This document shows positions 44,991-58,306 of a DNA stretch of 64,000 bases, in pieces. The stretch is taken from NCBI RefSeq assembly GCF_030272615.1, contig NC_081406.1, positions 164,409,521 through 164,473,520 of the forward strand, given 5' to 3'. Every line of letters begins with the position of its first letter. Position 1 is the stretch's first letter. The notes under the pieces were generated by a model. That model was not told the origin of the DNA, did no database searches, and saw only the letters and a program-made list of their open reading frames with translations. The DNA is from Cryptomeria japonica. Taxonomy: Eukaryota; Streptophyta; Pinopsida; Cupressales; Cupressaceae. Made by a program: the position numbers and the translations under genes.

Positions 44991-47399
44991 ATATTGCAAA
45001 GATAGTGAATGAAATAGTAATGCTAGCAAAGATTGTGATATGACATGTCCAAAAGAGAGGACACAATCACAATGACAGAAAGAAAGAACTTATACTAGTA
45101 AAGGAACCAAAGAGAGTCTTCATAGGGGGCTTTCCAACATCAAGAATGCAGCTCTAGGCCAGTTTAAGAGCAACAATATATGCAGTCTTTTAAAAGATAA
45201 AACACAGTTCAAAATGACATTGTTATAGTCAAGACAAGGATAATGACCATATCAAGGCAAAAGGAAATAGTCATAGCCCCATAGACAGAGATATTGAAGT
45301 TTCCAAACAAAGCCATAGAAATGATGAACATATTCATTAGGGAGCAGTCAATGGCTATCTTTTAAATCTGGAAATACAGTCCATGTATCAACATAGCTAT
45401 AGAAATCTCAAAAGATGTGGTTGGATCAACTAAAGGAGAAAGAAAAATATCTATTATGAGGATAGATGACAAGTCACAAATGCCTAACTCAGAGATACAT
45501 GAAAATAGTGAGGTTCATCAATCAAAGATTAAATCAGCCCCAACATAGACATGGTCATATATCATGAGGAGAGAGTAGCATTGGAGGTATACCACCATGG
45601 TAAGGGACATGTAAGACAATAATTTAAGGAGATCCAATTCATCATTGTCTTTAGAAAGCATCATTATCATTAATGACAACTATGATAAGAGCATATGTGT
45701 AACAAGCAAAGGCCATAAAAGACACATCAGTCAATGAAGAATAAGGCATAGTCACCAAACAAGTATAGAATAAGTGACCACTATCAAAAAAAGTTTTGCA
45801 ATCCAAGTATAATCCAAAGATCACTAAAGATTGCAGCAACCCATTATTATGGACAAGATTTTATGATAAATCATAGTCAAAGACTTGGTTTCTTGATGCA
45901 AGATCAAAGACTGCCCATTTTGTTATGGAGAAACCATGACAACAAGTTAAAATAAAGATGTCTCAATCTCACAAAATAGTAAATTTACAAAGAAAATACT
46001 CATTTTCATCACATGGAAATGAAAATAGAGAAACAAAAGAGTCATATGGATAGATTAAACACTGTCATGAGGAACTCAATGACCAACCTAGGAGTTAAAT
46101 TGGTTATTGTCAATTTGAGATAAATAATGTTTAATTTGCAATCATGCCAAACCACAAAGAAATGAGGAAGAGAATTAAATAGATCAATGTGAAATATATG
46201 AGCACTTAGAGCATCCATCAAACACATAGACTATAGGGGTGTAGAAGTTAAACATCTAGAATCAACTGAATGGTCTCAAAGTGCAAATGAAGGCAGTTAT
46301 GATGCATTCATATCAAAAGATACTCATTGTCAATCATTGGCTCGAGAGGTAACAGTAAATTTATAGTCATGAGGATAAGAGCACTAATGGCATATGGTGA
46401 GTAGTGTTTAGAAAAATGTTCATGATCACAAAGATAACAACTAGGTTCATAAAGGACAATAAGCTTACAAAGAGCAAACCTCATCAAAGACAGAAATTAT
46501 GTTGACAAATTTAGTTAAATATTTTAGGCAAAGTATAGTGAATAGTAGTATCAAATGAGATTGGTAGAACAATGACATATAACAGAGTATGTGTGGGTTG
46601 TGTTTAGACTCAAAAGGTACTATCACAAAATACTTTCACATCAAATATGCATATTCAAGCCATTGGACAAATTATTTACAATAAGGGGCATCAAAGATCA
46701 AAGGTAGTCTTAAAGAGCATTTTTAGATCAAAGGATAGGGGTAGTCTATGAAAGAGAGCAACATCTCTATGATGTAACACAAATCACAGTCCATGATGCC
46801 TTATAGGTAAGGTTTAAAAGATTAAACACAAGACCAAAGACAATTACAATAATAGGGTAGAGGATTGGATGATGTATCACAATCTTGAAAATTTGAGACA
46901 AATAGCATAATGAAGCATCAAAGATAGTGAAACAAAAGTCTATCACCATGAAGGATAAAGTATAGGAAATGAACATCTTGATAGCCACAAAGGAGATAGA
47001 TTACAGTGAGGTTATTGAAGGGGTCAAGAAGATAGGGCACATATTGTAGGTCTTAGAGTTTAATGATAGTTCATATGCCATGAGCACTCAACATTGCATT
47101 TTAGTCAAGATAGTGACTCCCCTAAGCAATACAGAAGTGAAATCAACTATTGCAGTCATGAGGAAGGGGTTACAACCATGGAAGATGCACAAGATACTAT
47201 CTACATGCACAGAGACCCTTGAGGGAAGACTTATTGCTGTCATAGCTTTAGAAGAGACCTAAAAACAATGAACTTCTCCATAAAGGCAACCTTGATAGTA
47301 GTAGCTCATGTCTTATATGCCTAGTTTGATAGTGAATGACAAAGCTATGATGATTAAAGAATTTAGGAAGAACAACCCATGAATTGGGTTAGGGACAGT
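44991..47399. other. Region 'X': noncoding, recurrent ATAGTCAT-type words
   Basis: No coding region is supported. Short words such as ATAGTCAT, CATAGTC and CATCAAAGAT recur irregularly. The style continues through 47520-47975 and recurs at 54050-54498, just upstream of both LTRs of element C. The source is unknown. Confidence 0.4.
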
Positions 47400-47975
47400 C
47401 TTGAGGTAACAATCCATAACCTTCATGAAATAATCATTTTGAAAAGAGTCAATAACATTGCTCAAGACAGTTATCATTCATCATTTAAAGGCAATGAACA
47501 ATCATATAGTGAGAATTATCAAGGATGACATTCATCAAATGAGCATGAATAAACCCTTGAAGATAGTCTACGTATAAATTCATAGACCAAGCCATGGAAA
47601 AGGTGTTTGATAGACCATTGAGGGGTAGATCAAAGGTTGTTGTTTAGGTTTGTAGTCATATAGTAGCCTTCTTATAAAGAGTTAGCAATGAATACTAAAG
47701 AATAAATGCAGTCATTGACCATAGGATCACTAATATGAGTTGACAAAAGGCCAGTATCAAGAAACCAAGGAAAGGATGCATCCACAATGGATGACACAAC
47801 AATATCAGTGAGTAACGGAAACAAATTTGTTTTAGAGTCATTATTTGTAGGATATATCAGATTGGCAGAGATCATTTTCATGATACCTGGCCAATACAAG
47901 GTCAAACACAGCCTAAGATAGTCATGGTCTAAACATATTACGCAACCTAACAGAGATAGTCATCATAGTCCAAAT
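47400..47975 (+). repeat. Extra copy of the element C 3' interior end
   Basis: From CTTGAGGTAACAATCC onward it matches 53933-54498. The first 120 bases equal the end of ORF2 (codons for TIHNLHE and on) and the rest is noncoding. Left of 47400 the similarity ends sharply. Confidence 0.9.
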
Positions 47976-49127
47976 TGTTGGCATTTTTTGATGTTTATGT
48001 TGTGATTGTCATTGATGGACACACACTTGCATTGAGATCTCCTTTATATGTATGAGTTAGAGCACAACCGGTATTTGTTCCAACCGGTATGTTGTATTAT
48101 AGTCTTTAGACTATAGGTGTTTTGCAGAATGTGTTTCTTGGTCTGAAGCAGCATGTTGACCCCAAGCGGTTCATGGATCCCAAGAAGTATGAGAGATTAA
48201 AGCGGCATAACACATTTTTACCAATCTTCATTTTTGTCAAACTGGCAACCGACATTTTATATGAACCGGTAATACTCTGTGATGAGTTGCCAACTGACAT
48301 TTTGTGATGAGTTACCATCTACCGATTGTTTGACGGTGCCAACACCTAAACAATGCTTTTTGTGTCGTAGTACCAAATATGTCCAGGTTCATTGAACCTA
48401 GGAAATTGTTATGTAATCCTATTGGACCGACATGAAATCAGATTCCTTTATAAGGACATCATGTCTAGGGTTTTAGGTTGTTGATGTGTTTTTAGCAAAA
48501 TTTTATGTTGTTGCTAGGGTTTAAGGTGGTTGAGGAGTTGGAGAGAATATGAATGTGTAGAAGACTGAAGTAATGCTGGAGTGCATTAGGAATGAGCTAT
48601 CAAGGATCTAACCAAGCAGTTTGTGCTACTAGCTAGATCAAACACTTATTGATTACTCACATCTTTGACAAGTCTATAGCCCTTAACAGGGTAGGCCCAA
48701 AAGCCTTTTGTAAATCCTCTAACAAGGTGGTTCACATCTATGGATCTAAAATCCTGTAGCAAGGTAGTCTTTAATCAAACTTATCTCCTAACAAAGATTG
48801 AGATTCCTAATAGGATTTGTTCTGGTAAAGAATATTGTAAGACCTTAACTGGTCTTACCTTAATTGGTCTGGTTCCTATTCTATAGATAGTTACTTGTGA
48901 GTTCCATCTCACCATGGTTTTTCCCATTTGGGTTTCCACGTCAAAATCTCTTGTGTTATGGTGTTCTTTCTTTTGTGGGTGAATGTATTATTAGCTATTT
49001 GGTTTGCATGTGTGTTAACCAGTTTGTCTGCTAAACTGTTTTACCGGTTTACTATTAGTCTTGCAAAGTGTTTAAGTGCAGAGATTTTTGGCACACTAAT
49101 TCACCCCCCCCCTCTTAGTATTCATCA
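47976..49127 (+). repeat. 5' LTR of element C (1,152 bp)
   Basis: It starts TGTTGGCA and ends TTCATCA. A TATA candidate, CCTTTATAAGG, lies near 48448. The late 'tttttcccatttgggtttcc' and 'attcacccccccc' segments recall the B and copia LTRs. Differences from the 3' LTR are largely C/T and G/A changes, many at CG (for example ACCGGT against ACTGAT near 48068). Confidence 0.9.
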
Positions 49128-49129
49128 AT

Positions 49130-49141
49130 TGGTTTTAGAGC
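49130..49141 (+). other. Degenerate primer binding site of element C
   Basis: TGGTTTTAGAGC stands two bases after the 5' LTR. It equals the tRNA-iMet-type site of element B at 10 of 12 positions, so it is probably a mutated form of the same site. Confidence 0.6.
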
Positions 49142-49177
49142 CTACCTTTCTATAAGTTTAACCACTTGGAAAGAGAT

Positions 49178-50455
49178 ATGGAGGAATACTCTATAAGGGA
49201 ACTTACTCATCAGCTCACTCAGTTTGAGCAAGCCTATGATGATCTTATGGTCAAATACAAGGCATATCAAGCAAAAAGGAGAGAACATGCTGAAAAGCTG
49301 ATGGAGCTATCTGAAAATAGTTCTTCAAATGAAGCAGAGATGGAAGCCCTAATTGCAGAAGTAAATAAGTTGAATGAATCAAACTCCAACCTGAGAAAGG
49401 AGGTGGAAGGACTGACTATCTAGATGTGTCAAGAGCTTGAGAACCGGAGGAAAGCTGAAGATCTAGTGAAAGAAAGAGATCATGAGATCTCCAAGCTAAA
49501 ACAAGAGATCAGTTCCCTACCTGCTCAACTCCATGCAAGCAAAGTGGAAAAGGAAGACATGCAAGGAGAACTGAACATTGCCATCTCTGAGAATGAAAAC
49601 CTATTGGAAACAAATGCTGCTATTTCCAAAGAACTCTCTGAGTCAAAGGAAATACTTGCTAAGTTCAACAAGAGTACTGTCAAGCTAGAGAAAAAGCTTG
49701 AATTTGCCAAACCGGTCAAGAATATGAATGGACTTGGTTATTCCAATCATGAGGAAGGTGAGACCTCTGGTACAAATGTTCGAACATCAAAGAAACAACT
49801 GACATCAAAGGATAAAGGTAAGAAAAAGTTTAAACCTATTTGCTTCAACTATCTTAAAGAAGGACATACTGCAAATGTGTGTAGGAGTAAGGCTTACAAC
49901 AATTTTCCTTATTTCCTAAATGATAAGCCTAGATCCTTTAGATTCAATGGTAACTATTATGCATGCAACAAATATGGGCATAGAGCATCTGAATGTAGGT
50001 TAGTTATGAACAACATTGATAGATATCCTTAGAGGACCCAAGGAGTTGGTCCTGAACCTTTTGTGAACTGGAATCACAACCGGTTTAATGTCTTCAATCA
50101 TTAGCAAAGAAGCAATGACTATCAAGAAACAACCAGATGGAGAGCAAGTTGTATGGTCTGTCATGGTCATGGTCACACTGCTACAACATGCAGAAGGAAG
50201 AATGGAAACATGAACAATGGACCTTGGAGAGCACCTGGATTGGTTTGCTATCACTGCAACAAACCGAGTCACATTGCCAGATTCTGTAGATCAAGAAATA
50301 ACATATCTGATGATATACCGATCACTCCAAAAGGAAACATTGATGTTGACACTGTTCAAGCAAACATGAACAAAACCTAGAAGAAGAAACTAGCGGTGTT
50401 ACAAGAGGAACCAGTTTCTGCACCTAGTGTGGAAATAATGGAACTGACAAACTAA
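49178..50455 (+). pseudogene. Element C ORF1: coiled-coil, zinc-knuckle Gag-like protein
   Basis: One frame from the ATG at 49178 (MEEYSIRELTHQLTQFEQAY) to the TAA at 50453, about 425 codons, with stops at 49421, 50030, 50102 and 50378 and no frameshift. The first 210 residues are a strongly charged heptad pattern, predicting a long coiled coil. Four zinc-knuckle units follow: CFNYLKEGHTANVC (second Cys is Tyr), YYACNKYGHRASEC (first Cys is Tyr), CMVCHGHGHTATTC and CYHCNKPSHIARFC. The order, size and knuckle count match element B ORF1. It is presumably the RNA-binding structural protein of the particle. Confidence 0.8.
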
Positions 50456-50469
50456 GCTTCAGAAAAGCT

Positions 50470-50905
50470 TAGGGGGAGCAAATGGCGAAATGTTTCAAAC
50501 GCCCAGTTTACACTAGTAAAAGACCTTAACTAGTATGTGATACCTACCATTTGGTAGAAGACCAGAAATGGTAAAAAGGCAAATTAGGGTTTACGCCCTA
50601 ATGGAGGAGCATTAATGATGGTAGGTGAGGAATATGCTTAAAAGCATTTTTCAAATCATTTCTCACTATCAGTTTTCGAGCAAAGAAAAGTTTTTCAAAG
50701 AGTAGAGCGATGAAAAGGCGTTTTGAGCTGAGATTTTGAGAAATTGAGAAACCGGGAAGGAGATTCAAATTCAAACTGCAAACGGTCAAGTGGAGAACAC
50801 AAAGTGGTGATTCAGAAACTGACGGAGTGTGAAGTGAAGGAGAATCTGCAAGCCCTAAATTCACGTGTTTCAAAAGGTATTTCTTGAGTTCTTAAAATTT
50901 CTATC
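50470..50905 (+). promoter_or_regulatory. Spacer and possible leader between ORF1 and ORF2 of element C
   Basis: A GCTTAGGGGGAGC tract, like the Sirevirus purine tracts, follows ORF1 at about 50467. Near 50610-50645, GCATTAATGATGGTAGGTGAGG parallels the block before the TATA of element B, but the TATA position reads ATGCTTAAAAGC. The ORF2 ATG follows at 50906. Promoter function is a guess from position and partial conservation. Confidence 0.3.
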
Positions 50906-53900
50906 ATGGCTTCCACATCTCATACCAATTCTAGTGCATCTGTCGAGTCTGCAAGTTTTATTCAATGAAAGTCTAAGTATAATGCCCTATCACAAGTTCC
51001 GGTTGGTGTGATAGTAGAAGAGGGAATTTCTGACTACATAGATTGCAAGACTGAAGATCTAGGGTCTCTAGCTATCCACTCCCAGTTAGGTTTATTTTGT
51101 GGAAAGGATAAGAAGATCAAACTGGAGTATAATATTTCGGAGAAGAAAAAGCTCCACAATGTTGTTTACTTCCTGGAGGATTTCACAGAGGATCATATAA
51201 GGATCATTCTGAGAAGATTCCATGGTGACAAGATGTACCTAGAGAGAACACATGATATCACATTGTAGACAATTCATGCAGTCACCGGTTTCTACAACAT
51301 AGGGGAAGTGCTAGCCCTAAGGATGGTAAGCAAAATGGAAATGTCCAAGCTCATTGGTTCAATGAGCGACTCACGAGGCATGACAGTCAATTCTATCAAG
51401 GATGATCTAGTTAAGTATGCCTACATGGTGATAGGCTACCAGACATTCTCTACCAGTAGAATTAACTCTATATCTGTTGCAGCGGTAAATGCCACTTACC
51501 GGATGATAAAGGAGGATGCATCATTTGACCTGTGCATCGGTATGCAGAGACAACTCGTGTTGAATTTGAAGTTGATCAAACAGGATAATGCACTAAGGTT
51601 CAAGTTTGGACAACTACTGGTTGGGTTATTCTTCTATTTCCAAGGCTACTTTCCAAGAGTAGGAGATGTCCAGTGGTTTGCTGACCAACTGGTGACCAAG
51701 AAAATCAAGGAAAGAATTCAAGCAATTGGAACCAGTTACCCTGACGTTCTAAACAAGTATTTTGATGAGCTCGGATGGAAAATGAGCCAAAGAATGAGGA
51801 TATTAGGTGACATCATCAAGAAATATGAAGATGATATCTATTTCACCATCCAAGTGGATAAATGCATAATGGAGGCTGTTGAGCCCAGATAGGAAGAAGT
51901 GGAGCCAATGGGCTATGAGGTGATGTATGATATGCTAGAAGGGTATGCCTCTACCCTTATTGCCTCACCTGTTGATCCTAAGGCAAAGAGGACCGAAACC
52001 TATCTGGAAAGGGTTACACCGGTCGAGGAACCTTCTGCAAAGAAAGGAAAAGAACCTGCAGTGAAGAAGGCAAAGGCAATGCCTGCAGCATCAGCACTGG
52101 TTACTACTGCAACTCCAAAAGTGAGCAAGCGGTCACCAGCTAAGAAGAAACCTGAAGCAACACTGGCTAAAGTGTTTGAGAGAAAGAGGAAGACAAGGAA
52201 TACCTCTCCAGACTCAGAAGAAACTGTGTCTGAGGAAAAACCAAAGAAAACACGTCGAGCAAAGAGAAAGACAAAGAATGAACTGACATCATCTGCACCA
52301 GTAAATATAGATATCTCTTCCTATAAACCTTTGACACATTGTCAAAGAACAATAAAGAATATTAGGAGAAAAGTGCTACATGACTTAATTGAGTATTTTG
52401 ATGACTTTAATGATGATGAAAAGGAAGAGGTTGAAAAGGAAATAATTCATTATTTATGTGTTAATGACCAGTCGCCCTCAGAGATTAAATCTCAGACACC
52501 AGATTCTTTATATAAGTCATTAGATAATAGATGGCACATTGCCATAGAGAAGGAACAGGAAATTAGGGAGAAAGTTTTTGCACAGTACTTTCCCAACCTG
52601 TCAAATTTTGAATTATTTGATGTTATTGACCAAAATAAAGGACTCTTCTTCACTAGAAGAAGAAGACCTTGGCTGTTAGAAGGTAGAGTTGATGTTGTTG
52701 AAAAAGACACTCATCAGTATAGGACAACTGTTGTCTAGTCTCACAAAGTGCGTCTAGCCAACCGACAAGCTGAAAAAGAACCGGTTATATCCAAACTGGA
52801 TGAAGTATTTGATGATGAAGGAAATCCGGTTGTTGAACCGATCGACACATTGATGTTGATGCTCTAGATGCAGAGGATGTTACTCAGGAAACACCATATG
52901 AGGCAACAAGATAGGAGCAACAGGCTAAATAGGTTGATAAGCAAGCCAAGGATAGACAGGAAGTGGCAAAGGAATAGGCCAAGCAGAGGAAAAAGGATGA
53001 AGAAGAGAAGAAGAAAAAGGATGAAGAAGAGAAGAAGAAGAAAGATGAAGAGGAGAAGAAGAAGAAGGATGAAGAAGAGAAAAAGAAGCAAGAAGACAAA
53101 AAGAAAAATAAAGAAGAGGAAGACAAGGAAGAGGAGAAGAGGAAGGAAGCAGAGAAGAAGAAGAAGGAAGAGGAAGAAAAAGAAGAGGAGAAGAGGAGAG
53201 AAGTAGAGAAAAGGAAGAAGGAAGAGAAGGACAAAGAAGAGGAGAAAAGGAAAGAAGCAGAGAAGAAAAAAGCAGAGGAGGTTAAGGAAGCGGAGAAGAG
53301 GAGAGAAGCGGAGAAGAAGAAAGTAGACGAGGACAAGGTAGAAGAAGCGGAGAAGAGCACCCAGATGGAGGATAAGAAGGCAACCAGGAGTCAAGCCAAA
53401 CCAGCTGATCTCACCAGTCCTATCGATCTCTAGTATGCAAGTGAAACAAAGCTAATGCAGAGCATCAAGGTTGCTCATGAGTGCCTTGAAATTATTCGAA
53501 GGAAGAAGGAGCAGGATGTAATTCAAGCGGCTGTGGACACTCTTACCGGTTTGATACCTGGTACAAATTTTCCCAACACCGATTCATCACTAGCTAAACT
53601 TAAGCTCCTATGTACAATAGTGGATGATCAGGTGCAGAGCCTAGAAGAGGCAGCAATGGCAAATGTCAAGAAGGAGCATCAAAAAGCTCTTAATATAGCT
53701 CTGGTGAAGAAGTTGAATGAGCTCTGGTCTGAACTAAAGAAAGAACAAAAGGATATAAGGGATGCTCTAGATGAGGGAAACCTACTACTTAGCAAGATCT
53801 GCCAAACCCATCCGTTCTATGATGATGTGCTAGCTCAGAAGAAAAAGCTTCAAATAGACTTGCAGTCCTATATGAGCACATTCAAGCCACCTTATGATTC

Positions 53901-54051
53901 CTTTACAACTTATGAGCACAAACTTGAGGTAACAATCCATAACCTTCATGAAACAATCATTTTGAAAAGAGTCAATGACATTGCTCAAGACAGTGATCAT
54001 TCATCATTTAAAGGCAATGAACAATCATATAGTGAGAATTATCAAGGATGA
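50906..54051 (+). pseudogene. Element C ORF2: large unknown protein (about 1,048 codons)
   Basis: It starts MASTS like element B. The N-terminal domain (to about 51890) carries HIRIILRRFHGDKMYLERTH and LRFKFGQLLVGLFFYFQ, clear counterparts of the B segments. Then come a basic linker (AKRKTKNE, RTRRAK-like), a middle domain (FDDFNDDEKEEVEKEI), a Lys/Glu-rich tract of about 120 residues (52990-53345), and a C-terminal coiled-coil domain (53455-54051). The frame holds from 50906 to about 52845, where a one-base shift occurs, then goes on to 54051; stops lie at about 50966, 51266, 51890, 52736, 52914 and later. No enzyme motif is seen. The last part (after about 53990) may be foreign, since it continues into the X-type sequence. 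Confidence 0.75.
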
Positions 54052-54498
54052 CATTCATCAAATGAGAATGACTAAACCCTTGAAGATAGTCTATGTATAA
54101 AGTCATAGACCAATCCATGGAAAAGGTGTTTGATAGACCATTGAGGGGTAGATCAAAGGTTGTTGTTTAGGTTTGTAGTCATATAATAGCCTTCATATAA
54201 AGAGTTAGCAATGAATACTAAAAAATAAATGTAGTCATTGACCATAGGATCACTAATATGAGTTGATAAAAGGCCAGTATCAAGAAACCAAGGAAAAGAT
54301 GCATCTACAATGGATGACACGACAATATCAGTGAGTAACGGAAACAAATTTGTTTCAGAGTCATTATTTGTAGGATATATCAGATTGGCAGAGATCATTT
54401 TCATGATACCTAGCCAATACAAGGTCAAACACAGCCTAAGATGGTCATGGTCTAAACATATTATGCAACCTAACAGAGATAGTCATCATAGTCCAAAC

Positions 54499-55647
54499 TG
54501 TTGGCATTTTTTGATGTTTATGTTGTGATTGTCATTGATGGACACACACTTGCATTGAGATCTCCTTTATATGTATGAGTTAGAGCACAACTGATATTTG
54601 TTCCAACTGGTATGTTGTATTATAGTCTTTAGACTATAGGTGTTTTGCAAAATGTATTTCCCGGTCTGGAGTGGCATGTTGACCCCAAGTGGTTCGTGGA
54701 TCCCAAGTGGTATGAGAGATTAAAGTGGCATAACACATTTTTACTTGTCTTCATTTTTGTCAAACCGACAACTGGCATTTTATATGAACCGGTAATACTC
54801 TGTGATGAGTTGCCAATCGACATTTTGTGATGAGTTACCATCCATGGATTGTTTGATGGTGCCAACACCTAAACAATGCTTTTTGTGTCATAGTACCAAG
54901 TATGTCCAGGTTCATTGAACCTAGGAAATTGTTATGTAATCCTATTGGACCAACATGAAATCAAATTCCTTTATAAGGACATCATGTCTAGGGTTTTAGG
55001 TTGTTGATGTGTTTGTAGCAAAAGTTTATGTTGTTGATAGGGTTTAAGGTGGTTGAGGAGTTGGAGAGAATATGAATGTGTAGAAGACTGAAGTGATGCT
55101 AGAGTGCATTAGGAATGAGCTATCAAGGATCTAACCGAGCAGTCTGTGCTACTAGCTAGATCAAACACTTGTTGATTACTCACATCTTTGACAAGTTTGT
55201 AGCCCTTAACTGAGTAGGCCCAAAAGCCTTTTGTAAATCCTCTAACAAGGTGGTTCAGATCTATCGATCTAAAATCCTCTAGCAAGGTAGTCTTTAATCG
55301 GACTTATCTCCAAATAGAGATTGAGATTCCTAACAGGATCTATTTTGGTAAAGAACATTGTAAGACCTTAATCGGTCTGACCTTAACCGGTCTGGTTCCT
55401 ATTCTGCAGATATTTACTTGTGAATTCCATCTCTCCATGGTTTTTCGCATTTGGGTTTCCACTTCAAAATCTCTTGTGTTATGGTGTTCTTGCTTCTGTG
55501 GGTGAATGCATTATTAGCTATTTGGTTTTCATGTGTGTTAACCAGTTTGTTTGCTAAACTATTTTACCGGTTTAGTATTAGTCTTGCAAAGTGTTAAATG
55601 TAGAGATTTTTGGCATACTAATTCACCCCCCCTCTTAGTATTCATCA
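54499..55647 (+). repeat. 3' LTR of element C (1,149 bp)
   Basis: Full-length match to 47976-49127 with the same TG and CA ends. It is preceded by CATCATAGTCCAAAC rather than a purine tract. Confidence 0.92.
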
Positions 55648-57713
55648 CAGCTACACATAATGTAATGCCCTGCCAGAAACCCTAAAGGTAAACAACACAA
55701 TCTAGGCAACTAAAGGGTGAAATAATTTTTTTTTAATTAGAGATTAAGTGCACAATCATATCAATAGCATGTTTAACAACACAATGGAAGTCTACACCTG
55801 ATGCCCTAAGGGTTACCAATGAAGATTAATTCGTAGATTATATTAACACCATATAAAATCCTATTGTTCAGCTAATTAGGAAAATTAAATGTTTATGATG
55901 AAATCAACACATAAATCTAATTTCCATAATGAAAGAATCAAAGTACTCCAATGCAACCATTATATATATACAAAAGATTAAAGCAACTGAATTAACATAC
56001 ATTCCAATAATTTTTTTTTTTACAATATCCATAAAGACATGTTTACAAAAATACCATAAATTACAACGTTACAAAGAAATCAAGGTTACATAAAGGTTTG
56101 ATACAATGACCTCAGGTTTTCAACTGAACAATGATCACAAACAAGAGCTGGTACATGAACCACGAACCAAGAAGACCAGCGAAGCCCTTCCTCGCCTGAA
56201 GATACATTCCAGAACATCCGATGTGAAGTGGCACTACCACCCGACCATGTGATCCCGAAATGGAACCACCCCACTGTGCTAGGAGATAGTAGAAAACCCT
56301 CAAGCAAGAAAAATAAGACAAGTATGAAAGGACTACAAGACTCCACAAACATCCATGTGACTCAACTCACAAAACACTAGTGACTCTAAGGAGAGAGTGT
56401 CATCGCATAGCTTACGATGGATACCATGGTATAACCTCCTAGGTTTCAACTCTCTATCCTGGTAACCTCTCCCAGCTTCCTGCTCCAACTAAGTCTCATG
56501 CGGACCCTACCAATCCTTTCATGAAGACAAGGTGGTAAGTTTGCCATTCCAAGCCTTCTCGTAACATTATGAGCCCTGTACAAGCACTACACCTATGCAC
56601 GAGGTACATTATCTTAATTAATATTTATTCTAATCACCCCCTAATCAATTATTAGGTTATCACTTTTTAACTGACTTTCGACAAGTTATCCTGTCATCCA
56701 CTTTGGGCATGGCCCCTGCTCGAAAGCCAGTCTCTCTCATAGGACACTACAGGAAAAGTCTCTCTACGAGAACTCTATGGTGAAACCAACAACCATACCT
56801 AATCCTGACAAACCACAGGTGAAGGATACACGATTTACTAACCAAAGGTTGACCATTTGGACAAAACACACAATGGCTCACATCCATAAAGTTATACATC
56901 GACACCTGACCAAGGAAACATAATAACATAGGACACAACGATAATGCAACAAGAATTGGAATTTAAACTTGATAGAAAACACCATTTACACACGATCCTA
57001 ACACATGCAATCTTTCCTTAAAACAGTCAAATGCATAAACGACTTGCAAATAAAGACTTCCAGAAAAGAAGAATTACAACTATATTAATACACTATTTAA
57101 TAAGTCATAAACCTAATGTTTCAACAGTAAGCCATTACTCCCCAAACTCTCCTAGAGCAGTGGCAAATAAGTCTTAATACCTAGGTTCTGAATGCAAGCA
57201 TAAATTTCTTTAATATAATAAAAAGTGTGCAATATGTTCTTAAATTGCAATATTCTAATCATTTAAACAAAATTCCACTACTATAGCTAATAACTTAATT
57301 ACATCTAAAACCCTATGATTTTTCATTTAACTATCCCAAACGACTAATGATACCTTTCCATAACCATAATATAAGCAAGATCATAATCATAACTTATAAC
57401 AAAAACTTCCATAAATAATAAGCCAAAACTAAAGAAATTTCTAACCTCTTGTAATCTTGACTGGTTCCCAAGACCTCGACGCCCTTCCACCAAATAGTAA
57501 CGTGCCTTGCTTGTGAACCTATCTCTAATATACTCTCAACTCTATCTCAAAACTAACTCTCTTTGATACTTCAAAAGTATCCTCTCTATCTCTCTATCCT
57601 ATTCTATTTTTCTCCTCTATTTTATTCTTTCCTCTATTCCACTCTTTCCTCTATTCTATTCTTTCCTCTTGAGTCTACCGTCCTTTCTTGGATGTGAATG
57701 AATGTGTCTTCAC

Positions 57714-57724
57714 TATTATTTATA
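57714..57724 (-). promoter_or_regulatory. TATA box candidate on the minus strand
   Basis: GTATAAATAAT on the minus strand, followed by about 100 bases of GA-rich leader, is the layout of an LTR promoter. Confidence 0.4.
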
Positions 57725-58227
57725 CTACTCTGCTTCTACATCGATTGATATAACCTTGGCTTTAAGTTAGCCATGACATCGACACCTCTGATACTCATAA
57801 AACTCTCTTTTAGTTCTAATTGATTTACAACTCTAAGGGATTACATACATGTCGACTAAGCTATGCATCGATTATTTTAAATAATTAATAGAAGTGCTCA
57901 TCTCTACTCCACATCTACCTCTCTTCTATGACTCCATTATGGTTGGCTTAACAACAAGTGCTAGATATTGAATGCAGATCCACGTACCTCGCGATCTATT
58001 TGGATGGAGAAGTTACATTACCGTCATTCATGGTGGATATGGGTGGGTTTATGTGGGCTGGTGAACCATGTTATTTCCAAGTTAATACTAACATTAATTC
58101 CTACCCTTACATTTATCCCACCACTACATACCTTAATGGAAAAGTTTGCATATAAATCGGTGCCTCCACCGTATTTGCAAGTTAACGTGGGGTATATATA
58201 ATGCAAAGGGAGGAGGGTGTGTATAAT

Positions 58228-58306
58228 AAAAGGGAGGAGGGTGGTCGGTGGTAATACCGACCCCTCCCTTTATTAAGGGGGGTGGTCGATATTACTATCG
58301 GCCACC
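58228..58306. repeat. Double fold-back with GGTGGTC arms
   Basis: GTCGGTGGTAATACCGAC (6-bp arms) lies within longer AATAAAAGGGAGG / CCTCCCTTTATT arms. Next to it, GGTGGTCGATA and TATCGGCCACC form arms matching at 10 of 11 bases around TTAC. Confidence 0.85.

Larger units (their letters stand above)
47400..55647 (+). mobile_element. Pol-less LTR element 'C' with a duplicated 3' end
   Basis: LTRs of about 1.15 kb (47976-49127 and 54499-55647; TGTTGGCA...TTCATCA) enclose an ORF1 and ORF2 matching those of element B. No pol motif is seen. The homology between the two LTRs does not stop at the LTR start: 47400-47975 also matches 53933-54498, including the coding end of ORF2. The left part is thus the 3' end of a second copy, giving a tandem 'end-LTR-interior-LTR' structure. 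No polypurine tract stands before either LTR. No target duplication was found. Confidence 0.8.

Noticed and set aside
52864-53394. Long Leu/Phe/Ser-rich minus-strand ORFs
   Set aside because: They are the reverse reading of the GAAGAA-rich Lys/Glu tract of element C ORF2.
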